A model generated the notes under the pieces. That model was not told the DNA's origin and made no database searches. It saw only the letters and a list, made by a program, of their open reading frames with translations. Positions 13,318-25,374 of a DNA stretch of 64,000 nucleotides are shown piece by piece. A program made the position numbers and the translations under genes. Source of the DNA: Sinotaia quadrata (Eukaryota; Mollusca; Gastropoda; Architaenioglossa; Viviparidae); assembly GCA_028829895.1 (NCBI GenBank), contig CM054183.1:21868975-21932974 (forward strand), in the 5' to 3' direction. Positions within the stretch are counted from its first letter, which is position 1, and each line of letters begins with the position of its first letter.

Positions 13318-16300
13318 AGTATATCGTTATAGTGCTATTCTCAAGCGTACACGTCTTCCTCTGTTATTAGTGAGCTATTTATAAGTTAGTGTTGCCAAGT
13401 GATGTAAGGCTATTGCTCTCTAATGACGTATAACAACATCGTAAAAGCGCTTTTCGGTCGTCATCAGTAAAACGCAAGTTGACAGCAAAACAATGCAAAA
13501 CGTTTGTGAGACACTCAATACTACGAACTAATGACGTATACTTACAAACAAATATTTCGTATTGATGTCCCTTACCATCCATCCTGAGTGACATTAAGGC
13601 TGAATACTACAAACAATGGCGCGATATAAATACACATAAATATTTCGTTATTGATGAACCTTACCACCGCTGAGTGACATTCAGCCTGATTACTATAACT
13701 TAATGGCGCATACAAACAAATATTTCTTATTGGGGTATCTTTCCATCCACCCTGAATGACAGTGCCATCTAGCACGATATCCTGTCCAATACTTTCAGTA
13801 CCTTTAGCTCGATCAAAACACGTCCATTACAAACACAAAGACGCTCACTTAAGGCGCAAATATTTTGCTTATAAAAATCACTTGTCAAATAATTTTGAAC
13901 ATCCGATCAATCCGGTTAACAGGGTCCGTTCAAAGTCTCGCTATTACTGGTTTATTTAAATTTGGTTTGAGGTAGTAAAATATGCGAGAAATACAATACT
14001 TATTGTCAGATTTATCAGTAATCACTAACATATTAGAATTTCAATTATTACGGCAAAACTGCATTCAAACGTTTGCACTTTCGCTTCATGCCTAGTTCCC
14101 TAATCCAGATTAGTAGCTAAAAGAATTAACAAAAATATTTTGTACCGGTTTAAACAATAACTCATTAAGTCAGCTATTAAATCATTTATCGCTAGAGTGT
14201 ACCAAAACCGGTGTTTACGGACCTTTCATAAAACCAGGGATGTGGAGTCGGAGTCGTGGAGCGGGTTGATTTTTGATTTGTTTAATAGTCAAGCCGGCGT
14301 CTGAGTCCCGACTTCGACTAGAGTCAAGGCAAATCCACGTTTGAATCATGTTTGGGGTGAAAAAATATTTTACAAATTGAAGTAACAACACTAGGTATTT
14401 GCTTATTATTAATTTAATTCAAAAGTAAAAAGTACTTCGTGAGTTATTGAAATAGTAAGCTAAAACAAAACAATCTTCTGCTGTATAAATTAGAAGTCCG
14501 TATGGAAGGAATAGAATAATAGCTGGGTCGCTACATAACAGCATTCAATCACCTTTCTTGCTTATCCAACAATAACCACGAAGATGAAGATTTTGAAAAA
14601 AATATTTGGACACGTATGATTGGTCCAAAACGTCGGCGCTTAAATTTGGAAAATGTTCGGAGAAAGAGAATTTCCATCATATTTAACTAAATTCCAAATA
14701 TATTTTTATCAAGCACTGAAAAAAGTTGAGAAATTTGACCGTACTTCTTAATTGAGCGCTAACAATGCAATACCTTTTACCCCGAGATTATCCAAGATGG
14801 CGCTTTGACAGTCACAGCATTACCACCGAATCAAGTCAGTGTGGAACGTTTTGTTTTCTGCCCTCAGAATTGTCTATTAAACGGATCTTTTTTATAAAAA
14901 AAAAATAACTTCATATTTTTGTAGGGGGATTTTTCTAGAAATGATTAAATATTTTTTTTAAATAAAATGTACCGCAGCTACTCTTCATTTTTTATTTACC
15001 TTACTTCGACAACAACTCCATATAATTATATCATTTTATGCCATCTGGTCAGTAATAAACTACAGTTGGAGTCGGAGACAGGGGTGACCTTCAAACATTT
15101 CAAGAGTCGTGGTTGGAATTTCTTTCGCCCTGCACAAATCTCAATCTCTGATCTCACTCGCACTAAATCACAGGAACGATATAGAGCAAGGGAGATCCTT
15201 GGTGTGTCTGGCATTTGTCCTTTCGATTCGCTGAACTCTTCCTGATCTTGTTCCTTCTGCATGGTAAGGTAGTGTGTGACGGAGAACTGTACAAACGAAG
15301 ACTGATAGAGACAACGTCCCGTCAGCACATAAAGAAACAGATTCTTGCTGCCAACCTAGAAACATACTGACCAAAGTGTATCAAACAAGATGTTGTTAAA
15401 GGACCGCTACTGCAGCCACACGCGGATTTTGGATAGTTATTAAACAATCGCACTTCCGATAAAGATCTAAGTTAATTCCCCTTCAGAAGGAACGCATAAT
15501 GTGCATTATTAATTAAGACGTTTTCTGTAGTGGAACATACGTAGATCTAGATATCAGGATAATTTTATATGTCTATCATGATATGATCCGCATGCCTCAA
15601 ACTGCAGCACTGATTGATACGCAGACCTAAGAAATAGCAATTTATTTGTATGCAAAGAGACGCACCTTTTTTTTCAGCTTATTATGTATTCAGTGCAAAT
15701 CGCCATTAAAAGTGCTGTAGTAATATAGTGTTAGTTTCGAGATTCGTTGGCTTATTTTAAATCGTATTGGTAATGAGAAGCGGGTATTTTCTACCGTGTA
15801 GACAAAATGTGACGGTTAAGAGAGGTCGTGATTAACTAAATAATTAGTTAGTAAAGTTATCAATTTTGTTACAAAATAATGATTTTTTAAATATAAACGC
15901 GCCTTTTCTGCTGAGTTTTCTTTCATTTAAGTACATTGCCATGGTAGGAGAATGGCGAGTGTTTCTGTTAGTTTGTTTGTTGTTTTTCTTTCCCTTTTCC
16001 TTTTTTTCTTTCTTTCCATTTTTTTTTTGTTGTGGGGAGCAGTTTCATAAATATTAGTAATTGTTTTAGTGAGTGCTTGAGTTTTCATTGTAACATAGCA
16101 TTTATGTGTGAATGCCTACATGACATTTCTTAAATCAACATGCTCATTAACTTAAGTAGAGGCGGAAGATTGTGATAACGAATCTGAGTTATCAATGAGT
16201 GCTCTGTTCTGAAGTGCGTTGTCTCTTTGAATGACTGGGTCCTTGTACCTCATCTATTAAGTTTTCTACCCATTAGGCTGGAATTGAAAGAGAGTTAATC

Positions 16301-17976
16301 CCTTCTTATTAACATCGAGTTATTTCTGGTAAATCATTTTCTTTGTCCTTTTCACTTTCCTTACTTCCGTTCTTCTAGATATTGGCGAGTATATATCCAT
16401 TATCTCAATCTGTTTAGGCCATAGGCCATTCTACGTCACTCGTGCGTATGCCTCCGAAGTCGAAGTTCGGGATTCGGCAAAACCCGTAAAAACCAATTAA
16501 TACTTATGAACAAACATTAACATGTCAGGTAAAAACCAATTAATACTTATGAACAAACATTAACATGTCAGGTAAAAAGAAATAGAAATCGTTGCACTAC
16601 AAATGAAAGTCTTGATTTTATATAAATGTATACATTTTTAAAAGAAATTAATTTATAAATTTTAGAACATATATCTACTGTATTTTAATATATGTGTATA
16701 TCTGTTACAAAAATATGAAATATCAAAGGTAATGTGTATTACCTGAATACATACAAGATTCTCTGTTACATATGTATCATAAGAATATCATTTATGTATA
16801 TATTTGTTTTATTCAAACGTCTGCTTTGCAAACAAGTTATAATCGATGCATGCAACAATTGTATACCCGATTTTAATATTTACCATAGTGTGTATTACAA
16901 ATATAAATTATTGTGTTAAATCCAAACTTTATCTTGACATTAATATCTACAAACTTCTACTGTGCGAACAAATTATGCATGGAATATCCATACAAGTGTA
17001 TACATGACATTGATATCTACAAATGTCTAAAAATAGTATGCACGAAATATACAAACAACTGTATATTTGGCAATACTCTCTATTAATTTCTACACTGCAA
17101 ACAATAATGCACGTAACACGCAAACAACTGTATACTTGGCAATAATCTCTACTAATTTCTACACTGCAAACAATTATGCACGTAACACGCAAACAACTGT
17201 ATACTTGGCAATAATCTCTACTAATTTCTACACTGCAAACAATTATGAATGTAACGTAAGGAGCATTGACAGAATTCACTTTAAATTCCAAAGAAATTTG
17301 CATTTCAAACAAAATTTCTATCTTATGATTGTTGCTGTCCACTACAGTCATTCGATGACCACAAGCAACTGTTCCGAACAAGCATTGACTGGTCCCACAC
17401 TGCCTCAGTGGACACAGCTGTCGGACGCCAGGACACGACCGTCCAGCTAGAGGAACTGGCTAAAGAAGCGGACAGCATATGCGAGTTTATGTGCAGAGTG
17501 GGCAAAATAGTCTGCCTTAGTGGTCAGTGGAACGTTTTATGCATACTCGTAGTGTATTGTGTGGTGTGGGCGTAACAGAATCTATGGCCAGCTGATAATC
17601 TATTACTAATTAGGTGAAGGGAGGGCAAAGTAATTACTACAAGTGTTACAATGTATGCACCCTTTTGTGATTACTTCAGTTATTTGCAGGACTAAATTGT
17701 GTTCAGAAGGCAAAATATTATATATCATACTGGTATTAGATTTCATTCAGAGGGCAAAAAAGATATACAGTTCTTTAGTTGAACATTTTGCAGTCTGTAT
17801 ACGAAATACGGTCAGTAGTGTGATTTTTCGCTTATTGTAGTCAACATAATTTTCTTTAAACCTAGTTATCGGACATTTTAGTTTATTTATGTGAATGTGT
17901 GTTTTTATATGTGTGTGTGAATTTGTGATGTGTTTGTACGTATATTTGTGCACTTACGTGTTTTAATAATGTTAGT

Positions 17977-18014
<38 letters not shown>

Positions 18015-18414
18015 GGGTGGGGTGGGGTGGGGTGTGGGGGGGTTGGGGGGGGTGAGTGTGTGTGTGTGTGTGTGTATGTGTTTGTGTGAGAGAGAGAAAG
18101 TAAGAGAGAGATAATCGGTTTTCCTTGTACATGCAGATGTGATCATTGGCTTACTGGGTGTGTCGCTGATCCTGCCCGTTGCTATGGTCACCGTAGGTAA
18201 GAGAGTGCTGATATGTACAGTTCTTCTTGGTAAATACATCTAGTCATTTTCTTTAAGTGACAATGACATCTATCTCCACCGGAAGCGTATTAGACAAATT
18301 GTTTGCGACAAATCGCCTTTATAGAAACGCACAAGTACGAACAATATGATTAGTTGAATTTAGATTAGTTGAAAAAACAACACGTGTTATGTGTTTGTTT
18401 GTGTGTGTATGTGT

Positions 18415-18480
<66 letters not shown>

Positions 18481-20584
18481 ATGTATTGTGTGAAAGAAAA
18501 CAGCGGTAACAGAATAGTGCGACAAGACAAGTAGGAATGACCATTAAAACCAATCACAACGCTGGTAACGTCATCAGCAGATCTGGAATGCAAATTGCAA
18601 AAAGATAAAAATTCTTCACATGCACAACAAAAAAATTACGTCCTGCTAAATATATACCTGGAAGTCTTTTCCGTAAATCCTAAAAGCTTGAAGGGTTGTG
18701 TATCTTCCTGATTTTGAAGACCCCTTAAAGCTTGTGTTGTTCTTTAGTTGTCAGATTGTAAACAAAATGGATGTGTTTTCTTTCGCGAATGCATATTGCA
18801 CCGCGCTTACATCCTCTTAGCAGACTAAGCTCGAAATTTAAAATAAAAGGCTTTACTTGAAACAGGTTATAATCACGGCTATAAGAAATACTATTACTAA
18901 GAAGAATAAAAGAAGAAAATGCTTTTGCTGTGGAATTGACGTCGTTTGAAGATGGTGACGACGACGATGATAATAATATCAATAATAAATGTATTAATAT
19001 TACTATTTTTAATTATTGAATCAGTGCTAATGATAAATAACAACAATAATAATAATACCATCTTACTGGTAATAATGTGATCAAAAGAAGCCGTTCACTG
19101 CCCTTACAATGCACAATTGACATTATTTACCGTACACTGCCCTTACAACGCATGGTTAACATTATTTACCGTACACTGCCCTTACAACGGACGGTTAACA
19201 TTATTTACCGTACACTGCCCTTACAACGCATGGTTAACATTATTTACCGTACACTGCCCTTACAACGGTTGACATCTTTTTCTAAGAAATGATTTATTAG
19301 GTACAAAGTGATCTTCTCGTGATACTTAAAATTATATAGAAATGATGAAAATTCCCCAAAAGTACAGACATCAATATGTTATCCATTGCATAATATCTGA
19401 AATGTAGACACGCAATCTAATGTAGCCATTTACAGCGTACTGAAGGAATGGCAGTGAAGAGAGAAAAAAATCACCGCACTTTTTCTGGGCCGATTTGTCT
19501 GGCTATTTTTGGGAGCGAGCAATGACCACAGCTTGTTTAATTTTTGACTTGTCAATCTTTTATTCTAGGCTTTCTGAATTGTTTCTTTCACTTATAAAGA
19601 AAAAGTTAAAAATTATAAAAGTATTGTCATATTGTTTCTCTCTATCATGAAGTTTAGATCTTGTATACTATTTCAGTAAAATCTAGATATGAATTATTTC
19701 TGTTGTCTGTAAAATTAAAATCTTTTTCTAATTCTGTTTTATATAAAATCTGTACAGTTTTGTGTTGTGTACTCTCTAAGCCTTCTGTGCTGTTTCTGTC
19801 GTTTGTAAAATTTTGGTCTTCCGTATTAGTTATGTTCTGTAATTCTGTCAAATCTAGGTCTTCTGTATTATTTATGCTTTATTACATCAGTAAAATCTAG
19901 GCCTTCTGCATTATTTATATTTTTTACTTCAGTAAAATCTAGGTTTTATATATATATATATATAGGTCTTCTGTATTATGTATGATCTTTACTTCTGTAA
20001 AATCTAGGTCTATTTATATTCTTCACTTATGTAAAATCTACGTCTTCAGTATGATTTATGTTCTGTACATCTGTAAAAGTAGGTCTTCCGAGTTATTTAT
20101 GCTCTTCATTTCTGTAAAATTAGGTCTTGGGGCGATTTTTTCTCTTCACTTCTGTAAAATTAGTTCTTCCGTGTTATTTATGCTCTTCACTTCTGTAACA
20201 TCTAGGCCTTCTGTATTAGCTTTCTCTTTACTTCGGTAAAATGCACAGTTAGTCCCAAACTCATGCAAATGTCACATTGTACAAAATGGGAATTTATGAG
20301 TAATGTCACAGTATAACCAGAGTCACTAACGACATAAAAGAGCCTTAGTTCCTGCATTTCGTCTTGTACCACCATTTTACATGGGAATATAAACAAAATA
20401 AACAAGAGTTGCATCATTTTAATATGCTAATATGCTAATAATCCACTGAATCAAATTCAACTTAAAAAGACAAAATACAAATATTCCTGATTGTCTGAAA
20501 GGGACATAATGCGTTTCCAGAGAAATCTGGCATAAAGAAAACTTTTCTTGACCTCCAGTGACAGACTGAACCATTATGTCTATT

Positions 20585-20619
<35 letters not shown>

Positions 20620-21341
20620 TTAAAAAAAAGTAAAAAAGAAAAATTATTTGGGAATGAGATATAGTGTGGAACTATTCAATGACTAACTTCGCGTACCTTC
20701 TTTTATATGACCCTGGAAGTGGTAACTAACTTCATTTTGTCCTTTAGACCTTGAAATGTATGTGATGGGTGTGTATGTGTGTGTATATCGCGGTGGCGGG
20801 AGGGAAGGAGAGAGAAAAACAATTCAGCCAATTTGCTGAAGTTCATCGATAGCCTACTGTCACCCAAACTATTCTGATAAATCCCTCTCTCGATGTTACA
20901 GGTGTCAAGTTCCTAGAAGACTGTCCACTGGAGCCGCGCGTACCCGTCTATCTCCTGGTCGGGGGTTGCGTCCTCATTCTCAAACTGACGCTGTGCTTGT
21001 GGCGGGCCCTGCAACGCAGACGTCAGGACAGCGGCGACTCCACTTTCGACGACGTGACGACCGACGCTGGCTTGTCCTCGCGAACGTACCGCTTCATGGA
21101 TGTCCTGCTGTCCTTGTTCCTGCTCTCATGGCACGTGACCGGAACCTACTGGCTCTTTTCCATTTGGAAGCCCCGATTCTCGCCATTGCTGCACGTGCCC
21201 AGTGAGTGGTGCGACCGCACGCTGTACCTGTTCACTGTGGGTCAAAACCTTAGTTTTTACTGCCTCGTGTGCCTTTACTGCGTCTCCATCTGCTGTTTAG
21301 CCCTCGTCTACAAGCCTCTCGACCGTGATGGCATCCGCTGA
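11178..21341 (+). CDS. TMEM272-like four-transmembrane protein, 4 coding exons, 299 aa
   Basis: Join of 11178-11402, 17348-17522, 18137-18196 and 20902-21341: 900 nt, 299 codons plus TGA. Intron phases are 0, 1 and 1, each with a GT donor (GTAAGA, GTCAGT, GTAAGA) and a CAG acceptor. Residues 1-75 form a basic, Ser/Thr-rich tail; 76-133 is a polar stretch ending in a CEFMC motif; TM1 is about 135-154. The family signature follows at 155-176 (KFLEDCP, then [11 protein letters not shown]), leading into TM2. An Arg-rich loop spans 188-194. TM3 at about 219-242 carries MDVLL and [18 protein letters not shown] at 256-264 begins TM4. The family (vertebrate TMEM272 and many invertebrate paralogues) has no established biochemical function that I can state. 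Start choice: ATG 11178 has an in-frame TAG at 11139-11141 upstream and G at -3. A further 5' coding exon is possible but not needed. Family assignment is from recalled motif spacing. Confidence 0.85.
11470..11625. repeat. about 35-bp tandem repeat in intron 1
   Basis: Four imperfect units containing TTGAATTACGTCATTG and TATGAGACATCATTG, starting within 70 bp of the exon 1 donor. Confidence 0.8.
12259..12386. repeat. (CA)n microsatellite with AAACA interruptions
   Basis: About 125 bp of CA, broken three times by an extra A. Confidence 0.97.
13172..13315. repeat. (CA)n-(CGCA)n-(CA)n microsatellite
   Basis: Alternating purine-pyrimidine throughout. A central CGCACGCA/CGCGCG block at about 13226-13270 sits between CA runs. 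Confidence 0.97.
13379..13760. repeat. degenerate tandem repeat, unit roughly 100-130 bp
   Basis: Three or four imperfect units sharing ACAAACAAATATTTCGTATTG, CTTACCA and CTGAGTGACATT. Confidence 0.65.
14236..15025 (+). mobile_element. degenerate hAT DNA transposon with transposase C-terminal relic
   Basis: The left end reads CAGGGATGTGGAGTCGGAG, a hAT-type terminus. Near 14580-14680 a frame reads EDFEKNIW and [14 protein letters not shown]. At about 14778-14849 a frame reads [19 protein letters not shown] then QVSVER; a one-base shift continues as LFSALRIVY with a stop. This is the conserved hAT dimerisation region (ALPP-x-QVSVERLFSAL). The right end near 15005-15025 (TTCGAC...ACTCCATAT) is a poor inverted match to the left. 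It lies in intron 1 of the TMEM272-like gene and is clearly inactive. Confidence 0.6.
15026..17054. other. intron 1 of the TMEM272-like gene, no further exon seen
   Basis: Open frames at 14967-15245 (+) and 15026-15374 (-) overlap each other and match nothing recognised. The rest is AT-rich and poly(T)-bearing. Confidence 0.5.
16482..16577. repeat. direct duplication, about 48 bp
   Basis: Two near-identical units containing AAAACCAATTAATACTTATG and ACATTAACATGTCAGGTAAA. Confidence 0.85.
17055..17252. repeat. about 62-bp tandem repeat just before exon 2
   Basis: Three units containing TTGGCAATAATCTCTACTAA and TGCACGTAACACGCAAACAA. The array ends about 95 bp upstream of the exon 2 acceptor. 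Confidence 0.85.
17348..17522 (+). CDS. TMEM272-like gene, coding exon 2
   Basis: Acceptor CACTACAG ends at 17347. The exon is read in phase 0 and encodes residues 76-133, a hydrophilic, acidic segment ([16 protein letters not shown]). It ends in phase 1 before donor GTCAGT at 17523. The CEF-x-C motif followed by nine residues and the split Gly/Asp codon recurs exactly in the decayed copy at 42487-42577, which supports it as a real exon. Confidence 0.8.
17981..18074. repeat. (GT)n and GGGGT simple repeat before exon 3
   Basis: GT run, then GGGGT repeats, then GT again. The right edge is about 60 bp from the exon 3 acceptor. Confidence 0.95.
18137..18196 (+). CDS. TMEM272-like gene, coding exon 3 (TM1)
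   Basis: A 60-nt exon between acceptor TACATGCAG (ends 18136) and donor GTAAGA (18197), phase 1 on both sides. It encodes D134 and the hydrophobic stretch [19 protein letters not shown], the first membrane segment. A GT/GGGGT simple-repeat block lies only about 60 bp upstream of its acceptor. Confidence 0.8.
18402..18478. repeat. (GT)n microsatellite in intron 3
   Basis: About 75 bp of GT with a few TATGT interruptions at the left. Confidence 0.95.
19088..19268. repeat. about 40-bp tandem repeat, 4-5 copies
   Basis: Units contain ACCGTACACTGCCCTTACAA and GGTTAACATTATTT, nearly identical between copies. Confidence 0.9.
19655..20240. repeat. degenerate tandem repeat, unit about 45-60 bp, in intron 3
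   Basis: Ten or so diverged units with the core TCTGTAAAATCTAGGTCTTC and ATTATTTATGCTCTTCACT; includes a short TA run at 19948-19962. A weakly open + frame through it is a by-product of the repeat. Confidence 0.8.
20587..20617. repeat. A31 homopolymer
   Basis: Uninterrupted poly(A) followed by TGTTAAAAAAAAG. It could be the tail of a retroposon, but no body or target duplication was recognised. Confidence 0.9.
20902..21341 (+). CDS. TMEM272-like gene, terminal exon (TM2-TM4)
   Basis: Acceptor GATGTTACAG ends at 20901; the exon enters in phase 1, completing Gly154, and runs to TGA at 21339-21341. It holds the family signature ([17 protein letters not shown]), TM2, an Arg-rich loop, TM3 with [11 protein letters not shown], the WCDRTLYLF motif and a Cys-rich TM4 ([12 protein letters not shown]). 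It is markedly GC-rich compared with its flanks. Confidence 0.88.
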
Positions 21342-21736
21342 TGCATGCCTACATCCGAACTCATCCGAGCCTACACCACCACCTCCAGATCGAGCGGCGG
21401 GCGCTGGACATGGGTTCCAGACTGAGCGCAATTTCAGACAGTAAACATTTCGTGGTCCACCTCGCGATGACATGACTTGAAAAGGGGTGGCCATGACATG
21501 AGATAGCTGAGTATCTGGCGCCGAGTAGCATGGATATACAACGACACAGTGCTGATGATGTCCGAGGACAGTCTTTTACTTTTAAAACACTTTTATTTTT
21601 AAACTCGTGCGTGCTTGTATGTGTGGGGAATTGGGTGTACGGGTGTGAGAGTGTGCGTACGTGAGCGAGCTGATGCATTCCACTTCTTGATTGACATGGA
21701 AAATGCTAGTCTTACCCTGAAGATTCTTTTGAACAT

Positions 21737-21742
21737 ATTAAA
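21737..21742 (+). terminator. possible polyadenylation signal (ATTAAA)
   Basis: ATTAAA, the commonest variant hexamer, lies about 395 nt after the TMEM272-like stop codon. A GATAAA follows at 21775. The first canonical AATAAA I found downstream is at 23014-23019. Which is used cannot be decided from sequence alone. Confidence 0.25.
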
Positions 21743-22369
21743 TTTGGTATTTGAACTGGTTTTAGGCAATGCGCGATAAACCATTTATTCTCCATGATGT
21801 TGTTTACTGTAAGGAAGTGCGCATATCCAGCCGACGTCCTTGACAGCTTTTCCGTTACATGATTGTACTCGATCTATAGGAAGGGCTGACAATTTCTGCA
21901 CGAAAAAAGGGTCGATAACTTTACAAGACAGAATTGGAAAAGAGAAGCAGTCGCTAGATGGTCCCTTTTTACGAAACAGAATTAAATTAACCATTCGTTC
22001 CAGCTGAGGCAAGGGAAGAGATATAAAAATGTTCTATTTCAAAATGCTGATAGCACAGTGAGGCCAATAGAGTCTTCGGAATTAAGGACGGCTTTGTTCA
22101 AAAATTATTGCTTGTAGTCAAAAGCCCATGATTGTGTTCTAACTTCGGCATTTATTTCAGGAATAATTCTTTTAGTAATATTTCTATAAAATGACGAACA
22201 CAAAAGTTCAGTGCATTCCTTACTGGAAAACATCTAGAAATTCTCCATAAGCGCTTTAATTCCTTTGAGTTCATTAGTGAACATTGAAAACAATCCTTAC
22301 TGACTGTTGTCAATCAAATGTGTTAAGCGTTTAATACGAAGCTCAATATGATTCAGCTGTTTCAGCAAA

Positions 22370-22735
22370 TTTATTTTTGTGCGGTTGTCAAGAAATGAAA
22401 TGTTGCAGTTGTTTTAGCAAATTTCATTTCCCTTTTATTTTGACCGTCACGAAATGATATGTTGCAGCTGTTTTAGCAAATTTCATTTTCCTTTTATTTC
22501 GACCGTCAAGAAATGATATGTTGCAGCTGTTTTAGCAAATTTCATTTCCCTTTTATTTCAACTGTCACGAAATGATATGTTGCATTTTATTTAGCAAATT
22601 TACTTTTTCTTCGACTGTCACGAAATGATTGTTTTAATGGTTAGAGTATTTTTTCTCCGGCTGTCACGAAATGGTATGTTGCAGTTGCTTTAGCAAATTT
22701 CTTTCTTTTTCGACTGTCACGAAATGATAATACAT
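22370..22735. repeat. about 55-60-bp tandem repeat, 6-7 copies
   Basis: Units share CTGTCACGAAATGATATGTT and GCAGCTGTTTTAGCAAATTT; later copies are shortened. Confidence 0.88.
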
Positions 22736-24729
22736 TATTAGGCGTTTCGGGCAACTCATCATTGTTCCAGGAATATTATTGTTCAATCATTCCTCCCTCG
22801 CCATTTGCCCTCGATTTATAAACTCGGTATCGTAAAGTGCATACCAGCAAGTAAAAAACCAGAATGACTTCGTGAAAATCTCCTTGCTTTACAAGCATTA
22901 TTGAATGGTTTCTCCTTTCCAAATAACGCAGCACATATTACCTGCAGATAATTAAAGAATGAAAGGTTACATTAATTACTTTAAATACGTATTATGTTTT
23001 AAAGAAGCAAACAAATAAAACTGTAGTATGTGATTTTGAGTTAGTAAAATTTTCGAATGGCGACTCAGAAAGCGACAGTAACAATTCTATCATTGCTTAA
23101 TTTGTGCACTGCTGATGTAAAAAATTCCATTATCTTTCAACTGTAATGAAAGAAAAATAAATCCCCCCTCCCCCGCACACATAAATGTCCATTGTTAAAA
23201 CTTTAATTTAAAGAGGTTTAACGAAATGGAATCATTGTTACTAACGAGAGTGACCAAACCACCAAGGATCTTTGCTGCCCTCCACACAATAGTGATTGTT
23301 TTGAGCCAATAATAATCTAACCAATCAGATTTAGTGTAATGTTTCCAGGTTTGTTATCTAACCAAGCGGACTCACCACAATGTTTCCTTTTACTTATATA
23401 ACCAATTAGATTCACTGTAATATTCTAGCTGTTGTTTGACACACTCGTAATCTTTGGTCAGCATTACTGATTCAAACTGGGTTAATCCACAAAATTTGTG
23501 AATGCTAATTATACATTTTTACCCACCATTTCCTTGACTGGAGTATAACAATTGGGCGTCTAGTAAGTTAAATCAACTTTATCGCTGTTAAGTCTGATGT
23601 CTTCTTCACTAAAGATCATCTGTATGAATAAGGACCGTTATTAACAACCTGACAGATTTTTCTTGTCTTTTGCTCTCTTTTATTGAGTTATCATCAAATG
23701 GTCTAATTCTGTATCTTGCGTCATCACTGGTCTAGTTGCTTGCGATTTGGCTTACTTCTGAAGTTTCAACACTTACTGATCTATTTGAAACTTTTTTTGC
23801 GGATCGGTGGCAGTCACTGATGTCATAGATATGTCGACAAAAGTAGCGTAACCCTGTACACACAATATGCATGTGCGTAATTTTTTTCTCTCTCGTGCAT
23901 GTGTTATTACTGATCTAAGTTTATTATAGTTGTTATGTAATTTCTACAATTGTTGTTTCGATTGTTTCTGGATTTTTTTTTTTTTTGGGGGGGGGAGAAA
24001 AGGGGGATGGCGGATGTTGTGAGACAACTGGCTCGTTCATTCCTTTCTAGTGCCTGAAGAATGAGCTAGATTTGATGCAGTAGAACATCGCCGGAAGTCG
24101 CAGAATAATTCTTTTATCTCTTGTTTGATTCCAAAGTTTACAATCGTAACGCAAAAGACCAGCTTTAGAATTCGTTGTGTATTTTAATAATAATAATAAT
24201 AGCATCTTTTATAATTTAACGCAACTCTTTTCATTCACGTCACTAAAGTGTACGTTGGACAGTAATATAGAACATCTCAAAGACACCTTAAAAAAGAAAT
24301 TTGTCCTAATGACAAATTTACCTCCCTCACTAGAAAAGAAAAAAGAGAAGATAAAGTGAATCGAAAAATATACCTCGAACACAGACAAAAACTAATTATC
24401 AGGATATAGAGTCTTTATTGAACCAACCGTTACCATAGATCAAACATTCCACGAACATGGCATTCCACGTTCCAAGCAAAGAAAGGAATTTCGAGTCAAC
24501 TACAAAATCCACCTTTTCCTTCCGTTCCTTCAAATAAATAAATAAAATTAAAGAAAAGGAAGATAAAAGAAAAACCTGGCGGAAAAGGAGAAAAGGGGGA
24601 AGTGATCTTGAAGCTAATAAAATGACTGGAAAAGGGAGAGAATGCAATAATTCATTTTTTTTTTTAAAAGAGACCACGAGCTCATGACGGATGACATTTC
24701 TTGGTGTCTGTACTCGTGAAAGCAAACAA

Positions 24730-24732
<3 letters not shown>
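22736..24732. other. intergenic, no gene seen
   Basis: Possible downstream polyadenylation hexamer AATAAA at 23014. A degenerate AACCAAT(C/T)AGATT repeat occurs near 23300-23420, and poly(T)/poly(G) at 23960-24010. Confidence 0.5.
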
Positions 24733-24786
<54 letters not shown>

Positions 24787-24799
24787 ATAGTTAAAATAA

Positions 24800-24849
<50 letters not shown>
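24733..24849. repeat. (GAAA)n and (GAT)n microsatellites
   Basis: GAAA at 24733-24786 and GAT at about 24801-24849, separated by 14 bp. Confidence 0.95.
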
Positions 24850-24852
<3 letters not shown>

Positions 24853-25342
24853 AGAAACAAGAGAGTAAAGACAGTGAGAGAAGGAAAAGAGAGGGAATAT
24901 TCCTGCCCTGGTTATTTATATTTACAGCAGTTTCATTGAGAATCACATACACGCACGCACGCGCGCACATACTGTTGTTTTCTATTACAGATGCCTGTCT
25001 TGTTAATTATTATGAATAAATGCGTGTCTAGCCATCTACCCATACCTTCAGAACAGGTCATTATTAGAAGTAAGTAACTCCGCGCTTTTTCTAGCTGCTT
25101 TCTCTAACCCAACAGAATTTTCAGGAAGTCAAACACTCATTTGATTACTAGGATATCATGAAGTCAAACACTCACCGGATTATCATATATTAATAACTTC
25201 ACTGTTTACTATGAAGTCAAACACTCACCAGTTTACATGAAATCAATCACTCACATGATTACAGGATTAACTTTCGCCTAATTTCCGTGGAGTTGAAGAG
25301 CAAACAAATTTCCGTTGAATGAAAATACGATAAAACAAACAA

Positions 25343-25374
<32 letters not shown>

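Noticed and set aside
12185..13370. Poly-HT and poly-CV open frames
   Set aside because: Translations of CA/GT arrays on both strands; the same holds at 18319-18593 and 54256-54695.
19077..20239. Open frames of repeated [13 protein letters not shown] and [12 protein letters not shown] type
   Set aside because: They follow the 40-bp and about 50-bp minisatellites inside intron 3; the frames break where the repeat degenerates.
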